Positions 29,131 to 42,580 of a DNA stretch of 64,000 nucleotides are shown piece by piece (the first letter of the stretch is position 1; each line of letters begins with the position of its first letter). The notes under the pieces were generated by a model. The model made no database searches. It had not been told where the DNA came from and saw nothing but the letters and a program-made list of their open reading frames with translations. A program made the position numbers and the translations under genes. Source of the DNA: Saccoglossus kowalevskii (taxonomy: Eukaryota; Hemichordata; Enteropneusta; Harrimaniidae); assembly GCF_000003605.2 (NCBI RefSeq), contig NW_003148901.1:1-64000 (forward strand). Direction: 5' to 3'.

Positions 29131-30818
29131 ACATGAAATATGCCAACATATTATGTATAACTTGGCAATTATCCAGATTCACTTTCATGCACAGGGTAAC
29201 ATGAATTATGCCAACATATTATGCATAACTTGGCAATTATCCAGATTCACATTTATGCACACAGTGACATGAAATATGCCAACATATTATGTATAACTTG
29301 GCAATTATTCAGATTCACATTCATGCACACAGTAACATGAATTATGGCAACATATTATGTATAACTTGGCTATTATCCAGATTCACATTCATGCACACAG
29401 TAACATAAATTATGGCAACATATTATGTATAACTTGGCTATTATCCAGATTGACATTCATGCACACAGTAACATGAATTATGGCAACATATTATGTATAA
29501 CTTGGCAATTATCCAGATTCACATTCATGCACACAGTAACATGAATTATGGCAACATATTATGTATTACTTGGCAGTTATCCAGATTCACATTCATGCAC
29601 TCAGTAATATGAATTATGCCAACATATTATGTATAACTTGGCAATTTTCCAGATTCACATTCATGCACACAGTAACATGAATTATGGCAACATATTATGT
29701 ATAACTTGGCAATTATCTAGATTAACATTCATGCACACAGTAACATGAATTATGTCAACATATTATGTATAACTTGGCAATTATCCAGATTCACTTTCAT
29801 GCACAGGGGAACATGAATTATGCCAACATATTATGCATAACTTGGCAATTATCCAGATTCACATTTATGCACACAGTAACATGGATTATGGCAACATACT
29901 ATGTATAACTTGGCTATTATCCAGATTCACATTCATGCACACAGTGACATGAAATATGCCAACATATTATGTATAACTTGGCAATTATTCAGATTCACAT
30001 TTCATGCACACTAGTAACATGAATTATGGCAAACATATTATGTATTACTTGGCAGTTATTCCAGATTTCACATTCATGCACACAGTAATATGAATTATGC
30101 CAACATTATTATGTATAACTTGGCAATTATCCAGATTCACATTCATGCACGCAGTAAACATGAATTATGCCAACATATTATGTATAACTTGGCTATTATC
30201 CAGATTTCACATTCATGCACACAGTAACATAAATTATGGCAACATATAATGTATAAATTGGCAATTATCCAGATTCACATTCATGCACACAGTAACATAA
30301 ATTATGGCAACATATTATGTATAACTTGGCTATTATCCAGATTTACATTCATGCACACAGTAACATGAATTATGTCAACATATTATGTATAACTTGGCAA
30401 TTAACCAGATTCACATTCATGCACACAGGAACATGAATTATGGCAACATATTCTGTATAACTTGGCAATTATCCAGATTCACATTCATGCACACAGTAAC
30501 ATGAATTATGGCAACATATTATGTATAACTTGGCAATTATCCAGATTCACATTCATGCACACAGTAACATGAACTATGGCAACATATTGTGTATAACTTG
30601 GCAATTATCCAAATTCACATTCATGCACACAGTAATATGAATTATGGCAACATATTATGTATAACTTGGCAGTTATCCAGATTCACATTCATGCACACAG
30701 TAACATGAATTATGGCAACATATTATGTATTACTTGGCAGTTATCCAGATTCACATTCATGCACACAGTAATATGAATTATGACAACATATTATGTATAA
30801 CTTGGCAATTATCCAGAT
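29130..30818 (+). repeat. Mixed satellite domain
   Basis: Subtypes include tattacttggcagtt, actttcatgcacagggg, agatttac and caacatattgtg. The stretch 30,000-30,210 carries about eight single-base insertions (see findings). No gene or RNA-like sequence is seen. Confidence 0.55.
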
Positions 30819-32154
30819 TCACATTCATGCACACAGTAACATGAATTATGGCAACATATTATGTATAACTTGGCAATTATCCAGATTCACATTCATGCAC
30901 ACAGTAACATGAATTATGCCAACATATTATGTATAACTTGGCAATTATCCAGATTCACATTCATGCACACAGTAACATGAACTATGGCAACATATTATGT
31001 ATAACTTGGTAATTATCCAGATTCACATTCATGCACACAGAAACATGAATTATGGCAACATATTATGTATAACTTGGCAGTTATCCAGATTCACATTCAT
31101 GCACACAGTAATATGAATTATGCCAACATATTATGTATAACTTGGCAATTATCCAGATTCACATTCATGCACACAGTAACATGAATTATGCCAACATATT
31201 ATGTATAACTTGGCTATTATCCAAATTCACATTCATGCACACAGTAACATAAATTATGGCAACATATAATGTATAAATTGGCAATTATCCAGATTCACAT
31301 TCATGCACACAGTAACATGAATTATGCCAACATATTATGTACAACTTGGCATTTATCCAGATTCACATTCATGCACACAGAAAGATAAATTATGGCAACA
31401 TATAATGTATAAATTGGCAATTATCCAGATTCACATTCATGCACACAGTTACATGAATTATGCCAACATATTATGTATAACTTGGCAGTTATCCAGATTC
31501 ACATTCATGCACACAGTAATATGAATTATGCCAACATATTATGCATAACTTGGCAGTTATCCAGAATCATATTCATGCACACAGTGACATGAATTATGGC
31601 AACATATTATGTATAACTTGGCAAATATCCAGATTCACATTCATGCACACAGTAACATGAACTATGGCAACATATTATGTATAAGTTGGCACTTATCCAG
31701 ATTCACATTCATGCACACAGTATCATGAATTATGGCAACATATTATGTATAACTTGGCTATTATGCAGATTCACATTCATGCACACAGTAACATGATTTA
31801 TGGCAACATATTATGTATAACTTGGCAATTATCTAGATTCACATTCATGCACACAGTAACATGAATTATGCCAACATATTATGTATAACTTGGCTATTAT
31901 CCAGATTCACATTCATGACCACAGTAACATGAAATATGTCAACATATTATGTATAACTTGGCTATTATCCAGATTCACATTCATGCACACAGTAACATGA
32001 ATTATGGCAACATATTATGTATAACTTGGCAATTATCCAGATTCACATTCATGCACACAGTAACATGAATTATGGCAACATATTACGTATAACTTGGCAA
32101 TTATCCAGATACACATTCATGCACACAGAAACATGAATTATGCCAACATATTAT
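30818..32154 (+). repeat. Segment duplicated at 13,270-14,606
   Basis: Partner of the 13-kb segment at a constant shift of 17,548 bp. Differences I can see include aaagataaatt here against aagataaatt in the partner, and gatacacattc here against gattcacattc near the right end. It is followed at 32.2-33.5 kb by the same ggcacttatcc / agtatcatg / ttatgcag subtypes, partly repeated. Confidence 0.85.
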
Positions 32155-33690
32155 GTATAATTTGGCTATTATCCAGATTCACATTCATGCACACAGTAAC
32201 ATGAACTATGGCAACATATTATGTATAAGTTGGCACTTATCCAGATTCACATTCATGCACACAGTATCATGAATTATGGCAACATTTTATGTATAACTTG
32301 GCTATTATGCAGATTCACATTCATGCACACAGTAACATGAATTATGGCAACATATTATGTATAACTTGGCAATTATCCAGATTCACATTCATGCACACAG
32401 TAACATGACTATGGCAACATATTATGTATAACTTGGCAATTATCCAGATTCACATTCATGCACACAGTAACATGAACTATGGCAACATATTATGTATAAC
32501 TTGGCAATTATCCAGATTCACATTCATGCACACATTAACATAAATTATGGCAACATATTATGTATAAATTGGCAATTATCCAGATTCACATTCATGCACA
32601 CCGAAACATGAATTATGCCAATATATTATGTATAACTTGGCAGTTATCCAGATTCACATTCATGCACACAGTAATATGAAATATGCCAACATATTATGCA
32701 TAACTTGGCAGTTATCCAGAATCATATTCATGCACACAGTAATATGAATTATGGCAACATATTATGTATAACTTGGCAATTATCCAGATTCACATTCATG
32801 CACACAGTAACATGAATTATGACAACATATTATGTATAACTTGGCAATTACCCAGATTCACATTCATGCACACAGTAACATGAATTATGCCAACATATTA
32901 TGTATAACTTGGCAATTCTCCAGATTCACATTCATGCACACAGTAATATGAATTATACCAACATATTATGTATAACTTGGCAGTTATCCAGATTCACATT
33001 CATGCACACAGTAACATAAATTATGACAACATATTATGTATAACTTGGCAATTATCCAGATTCACATTCATGCACACAGTAACATGAATTATGCCAACAT
33101 ATTATGTATAACTTGGCAATTCTCCAGATTCACATTCATGCACACAGTAATATGAATTATGCCAACATATTATGCATAACTTGGCAGTTATCCAGAATCA
33201 TATTCATGCACACAGTGACATGAATTATGGCAACATATTATGTATAAGTTGGCGAATATCCAGATTCACATTCATGCACACAGTAACATGAACTATGGCA
33301 ACATATTATGTATAAGTTGGCACTTATCCAGATTCACATTCATGAACACAGTATCATGAATTATGGCAACATAGTATGTATAACTTGGCTATTATGCAGA
33401 TTCACATTCATGCACACAGTACATGAATCATGGCAACATATTATGTATAACTTGGCAATTATCCAGATTCACATTCATGCACACAGTAACATGAATTATG
33501 GCAACATATTATGTATAACTTGGCAGTTATCCAGATTCACATTCATGCACACAGTAATATGAATTATGCCAACATATTATGTATAACTTGGCAGTTATCC
33601 AGATTCACATTCATGCACACAGTAATATGAATTATGCCAACATATTATGTATAACTTGGCAATTATCCAGATTCACATTCATGCACACAG
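32154..33690 (+). repeat. Mixed satellite domain
   Basis: Units with ggcacttatcc, agtatcatgaatt, caacattttatg, gaatcatattc and caatatattatg. Small deletions occur near 32,405 (acatgactatgg) and 33,418 (cagtacatgaatcatgg). Similar subtype order is seen at 59.1-59.6 kb. No gene. Confidence 0.5.
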
Positions 33691-34500
33691 TAACATAAAT
33701 TATGGCAACATATTATGTATAACTTGGCTATTATCCAGATTTACATTCATGCACACAGTAACATGAATTATGTCAATATATTATGTATAACTTGGCAATT
33801 ATCCAGATTCACATTCATGCACAGGGGAACATGAATTATGCCAACATATTATGCATAACTTGACAATTATCCAGATTCACATTCATGCACACAGTAACAT
33901 GAATTATGGCAACATATTATGTATAACTTGGCTATTATCCAGATTCACATTCATGCACATAGTGACATGAAATATGCCAACATATTATGTATAACTTGGC
34001 AATTATCCAGATTCACATTCATGCACACAGTGACATGAATTATGCCAACATATTATGTATAACTTGGCAATTATTCAGATTCACATTCATGCACACAGTA
34101 ACATGAATTATGGCAACATATTATGTATAACTTGGCTATTATCCAGATTCACATTCCTGCACACAGTAACATGAATTGTGACAACATATTATGTATAACT
34201 TGGCAATCGTCCATATTCACATTCATGCACACAGTAACATGATTTATGGCAACATATTATGTATAACTTGGCAATCGTCCATATTCACATTCATGCACAC
34301 AGTAACATGAATTATGGCAACATATTATGTATAACTTGGCTATTATCCAGATTCACATTCATGCACACAGTAACATAAATTATGGCAACATATTATGTAT
34401 AACTTGGCTATTATCCAGATTGACATTCATGCACACAGTAACATGAATTATGGCAACATATAATGTATAACTTGGCAATCGTCCATATTCACATTCATGC
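33690..34500 (+). repeat. Class A satellite block
   Basis: One fairly complete class A series: taacataaatt with gatttac, tcaatatatt, cacagggg with gcataacttgac, ggctattatcc, catagtgac, gtgacatg with attattc, cattcctgcac, gaattgtgac, aatcgtcc, catgattta, aatcgtcc, taacataaatt with gattgac, caacatataatg, aatcgtcc. The private cattcctgcac is shared with 17,288. Confidence 0.75.
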
Positions 34501-35200
34501 ACACAGTAACATGAATTATGGCAACATATTATGTATAACTTGGCAGTTATCCAGATTCACATTCATGCACACAGTAATATGAATTATGCCAACATATTAT
34601 GTATAACTTGGCAATTATCCAGATTCACATTCATGCACGCAGTAACATGAATTATGCCAACATATTATGCATAACTTGGCTATTATCCAGATTCACATTC
34701 ATGCACACAGTAACATAAATTATGGCAACATATAATGTATAAATTGGCAATTATCCAGATTCACATTCATGCACACAGTAACATAAATTATGGCAACATA
34801 TTATGAATAACTTGGCTATTATCCAGATTTACATTCATGCACACAGTAACATGAATTATGTCAACATATTATGTATAACTTGGCAATTAACCAGATTCAC
34901 ATTCATGCACACAGGAACATGAATTATGACAACATATTATGTATAACTTGGCAATTATTCAGATTCACATTCATGCACACAGTAACATGAATTATGGCAA
35001 CATATTATGTATAACTTGGCAATTCTCCAGATTGACATTCATGCACACAGTAACATGAATTATGGCACATATAATGTATAACTTGCAATCGTCCATATTC
35101 ACATTCATGCACACAGTAACATGAATTATGGCAACATATTATGTATAACTTGGCTATTATCCAGATTCACATTCATGCACACAGTAACATGAATTATGGC
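34500..35200 (+). repeat. Satellite series shared with 44.6-45.1 kb and 46.9-47.3 kb
   Basis: Order cagttatcc, taatatg, gcacgcag, taacataaatt, caacatataatg, agatttac, tgtcaac, aattaacc, aggaacatg, attattc, attctcc. Two deletions sit close together at about 35,067-35,087 (ggcacatataatg and acttgcaatcg). Confidence 0.6.
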
Positions 35201-37850
35201 AACATATTATGTATAACTTGGCAATTATCTAGATTCACATTCATGCACACAGTAACATGAATTATGTCAATATATTATTATAACTTGGCAATTATCCAGA
35301 TTCACATTCATGCACAGGGGAACATGAATTATGCCAACATATTATGCATAACTTGGCAATTATCCAGATTCACATTCATGCACACATGAACATGAATTAT
35401 GGCAACATATTATGTATAACTTGGCAGTTATCTAGATTCACATTCATGCACACAGTAATATGAATTATGACAACATATTATGTATAACTTGGCAATTATT
35501 CAGATTCACATTCATGCACACAGTAACATGAATTATGGCAACATATTCTGTATAACTTGGCAATTATCCAGATTTACATTCATGCACACAGTAACATGAA
35601 TTATGGCAACATATTATGTATAACTTGGCAATTATCCAGATTCACATTCATGCACACAGTAACATGAACTATGGCAACATATTGTGTATAACTTGGCAAT
35701 TATCCAGATTCACATTCATGCACACAGTAACATGAATTATGCCAACATATTATGTATAACTTGGCAATTCTCCAGAGTCACATTCATGCACACAGTAACA
35801 TGAATTATTGCATCATATTATGTATAACTTGGCAATTATCTAGATTAACATTCATGCGCACAGTAACATGAATTATGACAACATATTATGTATAACTTGG
35901 CAATTATCCAGATTCACATTCATGCACACATGAACATGAATTATGGCAACATATTATTATAACTTGGCAATTATCCAGATTCACATTCATGCACAGGGAA
36001 CATGAATTATGCCAACATATTATGCATAACTTGGCAATTATCCAGATTCACATTCATGCACACAGTAACATGAATTATGGCAACATATTATGTATAACTT
36101 GGCTATTATCCAGATTCACATTCATGCACACAGTGACATGAAATATGCCAACATATTATGTATAACTTGGCAATTATCCAGATTCACATTCATGCACACA
36201 GTGACATGAATTATGCCAACATATTATGTATAACTTGGCAATTATTCAGATTCACATTCATGCACACAGTAACATGAATTATGGCAACATATTATGTATA
36301 ACTTGGCTATTATGCAGATTCACATTCATGCACACAATAACATGAATTATGACAATATACTATGTATAAATTGGCAATCGTCCATATTCACATTCATGCA
36401 CACAGTAACATGAATTATGCCAACATATTATGTATAACTTGGCAATTCTCCAGATTCACATTCATGCACACAGTAACATGAATTATGGCAACATATTATG
36501 TATAACTTGGCAATTATCTAGATTAACATTCATGCACACAGTAACATGAATTATGTCAACATATTATTATAACTTGGCAATTATCCAGATTCACATTCAT
36601 GCACAGGGGAACATGAATTATGCCAACATATTATGCATAACTTGGCAATTATCCAGATTCACATTCATGCACACAGTAACATGAATTATGGCAACATATT
36701 ATGTATAACTTGGCTATTATCCAGATTCACATTCATGCACACAGTGACATGAAATATGCCAACATATTATGTATAACTTGGCAATTATCCAGATTCACAT
36801 TCATGCACACAGTGACATGAATTATGCCAACATATTATGTATAACTTGGCAATTATTCAGATTCACATTCATGCACACAGTAACATGAATTATGGCAACA
36901 TATTATGTATAACTTGGCTATTATCCAGATTCACATTCATGCACACAATAACATGAATTATGACAATATACTATGTATAAATTGGCAATCGTCCATATTC
37001 ACATTCATGCACACAGTAACATGAATTATGGCAACATATTATGTATAACTTGGCTATTATCCAGATTTACATTCATGCACACAGTAACATGAATTATGGC
37101 AACATATTATGTATAACTTGGCAATTATCTAGATTCACATTCATGCACACAGTAACATGAATTATGGCAACATATTATGTATAACTTGGCAGTTATCCAG
37201 ACTCACATTCATGCACACAGTAATATGAATTATGCCAACATATTATGTATAACTTGGCAATTATCCAGATTCACATTCATGCACACAGTAACATGAACTA
37301 TGGCAACATATTATGTATAACTTGGCAATTATCCAGATTCACATTCATGCACACAGTAACATGAATTATGCCAACATATTATGTATAACTTGGCAATTCT
37401 CCAGATTCACATTCATGCACACAGTGACATGAATTATGGCAACATATTATGAATAAATTGGCAATTATCCAGATTCACATTCATGCACACAGTAACATGA
37501 ATTGTGCCAACATATTATGTATAACTTGGCTATTATCCAGATTCACATTCATGCACACAGTAACATGAATTATGGCAACATATTATGTATAACTTGGCAA
37601 TTATCCAGATTCACATTCATGCACACAGTAACATGAACTATGGCAAAATATTATGTATAACTTGGCAATTATCCAGATTCACATTCATGCACACAGTAAC
37701 ATGAACTATGACAACATATTATGTATAACTTGGCAATTATCCAGATTCACATGCATGCACACAGTAACATGAATTATGCCAACATATTATGTATAACTGC
37801 CAACTAACATGAACTATGGTAACATATTATGTATAACTTGGCAATTATCC
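35200..37850 (+). repeat. Class C satellite domain
   Basis: gacaatatactatg at 36,351 and 36,962 (611 bp, nine monomers less one base), tcaatatattattat near 35,268, cacatgaacatg, tattattataac with cacagggaac near 35,953-35,995, and cacatgcatgc near 37,750. The domain ends in a monomer with a 28-bp net deletion (separate entry). Confidence 0.7.
37742..37849 (+). repeat. Monomer pair with 28-bp net deletion
   Basis: From cagattc at 37,742 to the next cagattc at 37,850 is 108 bp instead of 136. The sequence passes from gtataact through the odd gccaac into taacatgaac at 37,798-37,810, so most of the region between tataact and cagtaac is gone. This is the largest single deletion in the array that I noticed. 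Confidence 0.85.
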
Positions 37851-38615
37851 AGATTCACATTCATGCACACAGTAACATGAATTATGGCAACATATTATGT
37901 ATAACTTGGCAATTATCTGGATTAACATTCATGCACACTGTAACATGAATTATGTCAACATATTATGTATAACTTGGCAATTATCCAGATTCACATTCAT
38001 GCACAGGGGAACATGAATTATGCCAACATATTATGCATAACTTGGCAATTATCCAGATTCACATTCATGCACACAGTAACATGAATTTATGGCAACATAT
38101 TATGTATAACTTGGCTATTATCCAGATTCACATTCATGCACACAGTAACATGAACTATGGCGACACATTATGTATAACTTGGCAATTATCCAGATTCACA
38201 TTCATGCACACAGTAACATGAATTATGGCAACATATTATGTATAACTTGGCAATTATCTGGATTAACATTCATGCACACAGTAACATGAATTATGTCAAC
38301 ATATTATGTATAACTTGGCAATTATCCAGATTCACATTCATGCACAGGGGAACATGAATTATGCCAACATATTATGCATAACTTGGCAATTATCCAGATT
38401 CACATTCATGCACACAGTAACATGAATTATGGCAACATATTATGTATAACTTGGCTATTATCCAGATTCACATTCATACACACAGTGACATGAAATATGC
38501 CAACATATTATGTATAACTTGGCAATTATCCAGATTCACATTCATGCACACAGTGACATGAATTATGCCAACATATTATGTATAACTTGGCAATTATTCA
38601 GATTCACATTCATGC
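37850..38615 (+). repeat. cacagggg satellite series, two copies
   Basis: The order atctggattaac, tgtcaac, cacagggg with tatgcataac, ggctattatcc occurs twice, with cacagggg at about 38,005 and 38,345: 340 bp apart, five monomers. The first copy has one extra base near 38,085 (gaatttatgg). Confidence 0.6.
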
Positions 38616-39350
38616 ACACATGAACATGAATTATGCCAACATATTATGTATAAGTTGGCAATTATCCAGATTCACATTCATGCTCACTGTAACATGAATT
38701 ATGCCAACATATTATGTATAACTTGGCAGTTATCCAGATTCATATTCATGCACACAGGAATATGAATTATGCAAACATAGTATGCATAACTTGGCAGTTA
38801 TCCAGAATCATATTCATGCACACAGTAACATGAATTATGGCAACATATTATGTATAACTTGGCAATTATCCAGATTCACATTCATGCACACAGTAACATG
38901 AATTATGACAACATATTATGTATAACTTGACAATTATTCAGATTCACATTCATGCACACAGGAACATGAATTATGGCAAGATATATTATGTATATGTTGG
39001 CAATTATTCAGATTCACATTAATGCACACAGTAACATGAATTATGACAACATATTATGTATAACTTGGCAATTATCCAGATTCACATTCATGCACACAGG
39101 AACATGAATTATGACAACATTATTATGTATAACGTTGGCAGTTATTCAGATTCACATTCATGCACCACAGGAAACATGAAATTATGTCAACATATTATGC
39201 ATAACTTGGCAATTATCCAGATTCACATTTCATGCACACAGTAACATGAATTATGGCAACATATTATGTATAACTTGGCTATTATCCAGATTCACATTCA
39301 TGCACACAGTGACATGAAATATGCCAACATATTATGTATAACTTGGCAAT
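38615..39350 (+). repeat. Block B fragment
   Basis: Block B markers are embedded between other classes: cattcatgctcactg (38,682), acatagtatgcataac, ggcaagatatattatg, tatatgttgg (38,991) and the acgttggcagttattcag unit. It follows the order of 5,940-6,390 (shift 32,952 bp at tatatgttgg, 6,039). Six single-base insertions are crowded into 39,117-39,231, where the 6.1-kb twin is clean. Confidence 0.75.
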
Positions 39351-42300
39351 TATCCTGATTCACATTCATGCACACAGTGACATGAATTATGCCAACATAT
39401 TATGTATAACTTGGCAATTATTCAGATTCACATTCATGCACACAGTAACATGAATTATGGCAACATATTATGTATAACTTGGCTATTATCCAGATTCACA
39501 TTCATGCACACAATAACATGAATTATGACAATATACTATGTATAAATTGGCAATCGTCCATATTCACATTCATGCACACAGTAACATGAATTATGGCAAC
39601 ATATTATGTATAAGTTGGCAATTATCCAGATTCACATTCATGCACACAGTAACATGAACTATGGCAACATATTATGTATAACTTGGCAATTCGCCAGATT
39701 CACATTCATGCACACAGTAACATGAATTATGGCAACATATTATGTATAACTTGGCAATTATCTAGATTAACATTCATGCACACAGTAACATGAATTATGT
39801 CAATATATTATTATAACTTGGCAATTATCCAGATTCACATTCATGCACAGGGGAACATGAATTATGCCAACATATTATGCATAACTTGGCAATTATCCAG
39901 ATTCACATTCATGCACACATGAACATGAATTATGGCAACATATTATGTATAACTTGGCAGTTATCCAGATTCACATTCATGCACACAGTAATATGAATTA
40001 TGACAACATACTATGTATAACTTGGCAATTATTCAGATTCACATTCATGCACACAGTAACATGAATTATGGCAACATATTCTGTATAACTTGGCAATTAT
40101 CCAGATTCACATTCATGCACACAGTAACATGAACTATGGCAACATATTATGTATAACTTGGCAATTATCCAGATTCACATTCATGCACACAGTAACATGA
40201 ACTATGGCAACATATTGTGTATAACTTGGCAATTATCCAGATTCACATTCATGCACACAGTAACATGAATTATGCCAACATATTATGTATAACTTGGCAA
40301 TTCTCCAGAGTCACATTCATGCACACAGTAACATGAATTATGGCATCATATTATGTATAACTTGGCAATTATCTAGATTAACATTCATGCACACAGTAAC
40401 ATGAATTATGGCAACATATTCTGTATAACTTGGCAATTATCCAGATTCACATTCATGCACACAGTAACATGAACTATGGCAACATATTATGTATAACTTG
40501 GCAATTATCCTGATTCACATTCATGCACACAGTGACATGAATTATGCCAACATATTATGTATAACTTGGCAATTATTCAGATTCACATTCATGCACACAG
40601 TAACATGAATTATGGCAACATATTATGTATAACTTGGCTATTATCCAGATTCACATTCATGCACACAATAACATGAATTATGACAATATACTATGTATAA
40701 ATTGGCAATCGTCCATATTCACATTCATGCACACAGTAACATGAATTATGGCAACATATTATGTATAACTTGGCAATTATCCAGATTCACATTATGCACA
40801 CAGTAACATGAACTATGGCAACATATTATGTATAACTTGGCAATTCGCCAGATTCACATTCATGCACACAGTAACATGAATTATGGCAACATATTATGTA
40901 TAACTTGGCAATTATCTAGATTAACATTCATGCACACAGTAACATGAATTATGTCAATATATTATTATAACTTGGCAATTATCCAGATTCACATTCATGC
41001 ACAGGGGAACATGAATTATGCCAACATATTATGCATAACTTGGCAATTATCCAGATTCACATTCATGCACACATGAACATGAATTATGGCAACATATTAT
41101 GTATAACTTGGCAGTTATCCAGATTCACATTCATGCACACAGTAATATGAATTATGACAACATATTATGTATAACTTGGCAATTATTCAGATTCACATTC
41201 ATGCACACAGTAACATGAATTATGGCAACATATTCTGTATTACTTGGCAATTATCCAGATTCACATTCATGCACACAGTAACATGAATTATGGCAACATA
41301 TTATGTATAACTTGGCAATTATCCAGATTCACATTCATGCACACAGTAACATGAATTATGCCAACATATTATGTATAACTTGGCAATTCTCCAGAGTCAC
41401 ATTCATGCACACAGTAACATGAATTATGGCATCATATTATGTATAACTTGGCAATTATCTAGATTAACATTCATGCACACAGTAACATGAATTATGACAA
41501 CATATTATGTATAACTTGGCAATTATCCAGATTCACATTCATGCACACATGAACATGAATTATGGCAACATATTATTATAACTTGGCAATTATCCAGATT
41601 CACATTCATGCACAGGGAACATGAATTATGCCAACATATTATGCATAACTTGGCAATTATCCAGATTCACATTCATGCACACAGTAACATGAATTATGGC
41701 AACATATTATGTATAACTTGGCTATTATCCAGATTCACATTCATGTACACAGTGACATGAAATATGCCAACATATTATGTATAACTTGGCAATTATCCAG
41801 ATTCACATTCATGCACACAGTGACATGAATTATGCCAACATATTATGTATAACTTGGCAATTATTCAGATTCACATTCATGCACACAGTAACATGAATTA
41901 TGGCAACATATTATGTATAACTTGGCTATTATCCAGATTCACATTCATGCACGCAATAACATGAATTATGACAATATTCTATGTATAAATTGGCAATCGT
42001 CCATATTCACATTCATGCACACAGTAAAATGAATTATGGCAACATATTATGTATAACTTGGCAATTATCCAGATTCACATTCATGCACACAGTAACATGA
42101 ACTATGGCAACATATTATGTATAACTTGGCAATTATCCAGATTCACATTCATGCACACAGTAACATGAACTATGACAACATATTATGTATAACTTGGCAA
42201 TTATCCAGATTCACATGCATGCACACAGTAACATGAATTATGCCAACATATTATGTATAACTTGGCATTTCTCCAGATTCACATTCATGCACACAGTAAT

Positions 42301-42580
42301 ATGAATTATACTAACATATTATGTATAACTTGGCAGTTATCCAGATTCACATTCATGCACACAGTAATATGAATTATGACAACATATTATGTATAACTTG
42401 GCAATTATCCAGATTCACATTCATGCACACAGTAACATGAATTATGGCAACATATTATTATAACTTGGCAATTATCCAGATTCACATTCATGCACAGGGA
42501 ACATGAATTATGCCAACATATTATGCATAACTTGGCAATTATCCAGATTCACATTCATGCACACAGTAACATGAATTATG
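39350..42580 (+). repeat. Class C satellite domain
   Basis: gacaatatactatg at 39,527 and 40,682 and a variant (acaatattctatg) at 41,970; attcgccag; tcaatatattattat at about 39,800 and 40,952; cacatgcatgc near 42,215. The spacing 40,682 to 41,970 (1,288 bp) equals the spacing 19,625 to 20,913, and gcacgcaataac is shared by 24,430 and 41,950, so this domain was assembled from the same source blocks as 19-26 kb. Confidence 0.75.
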
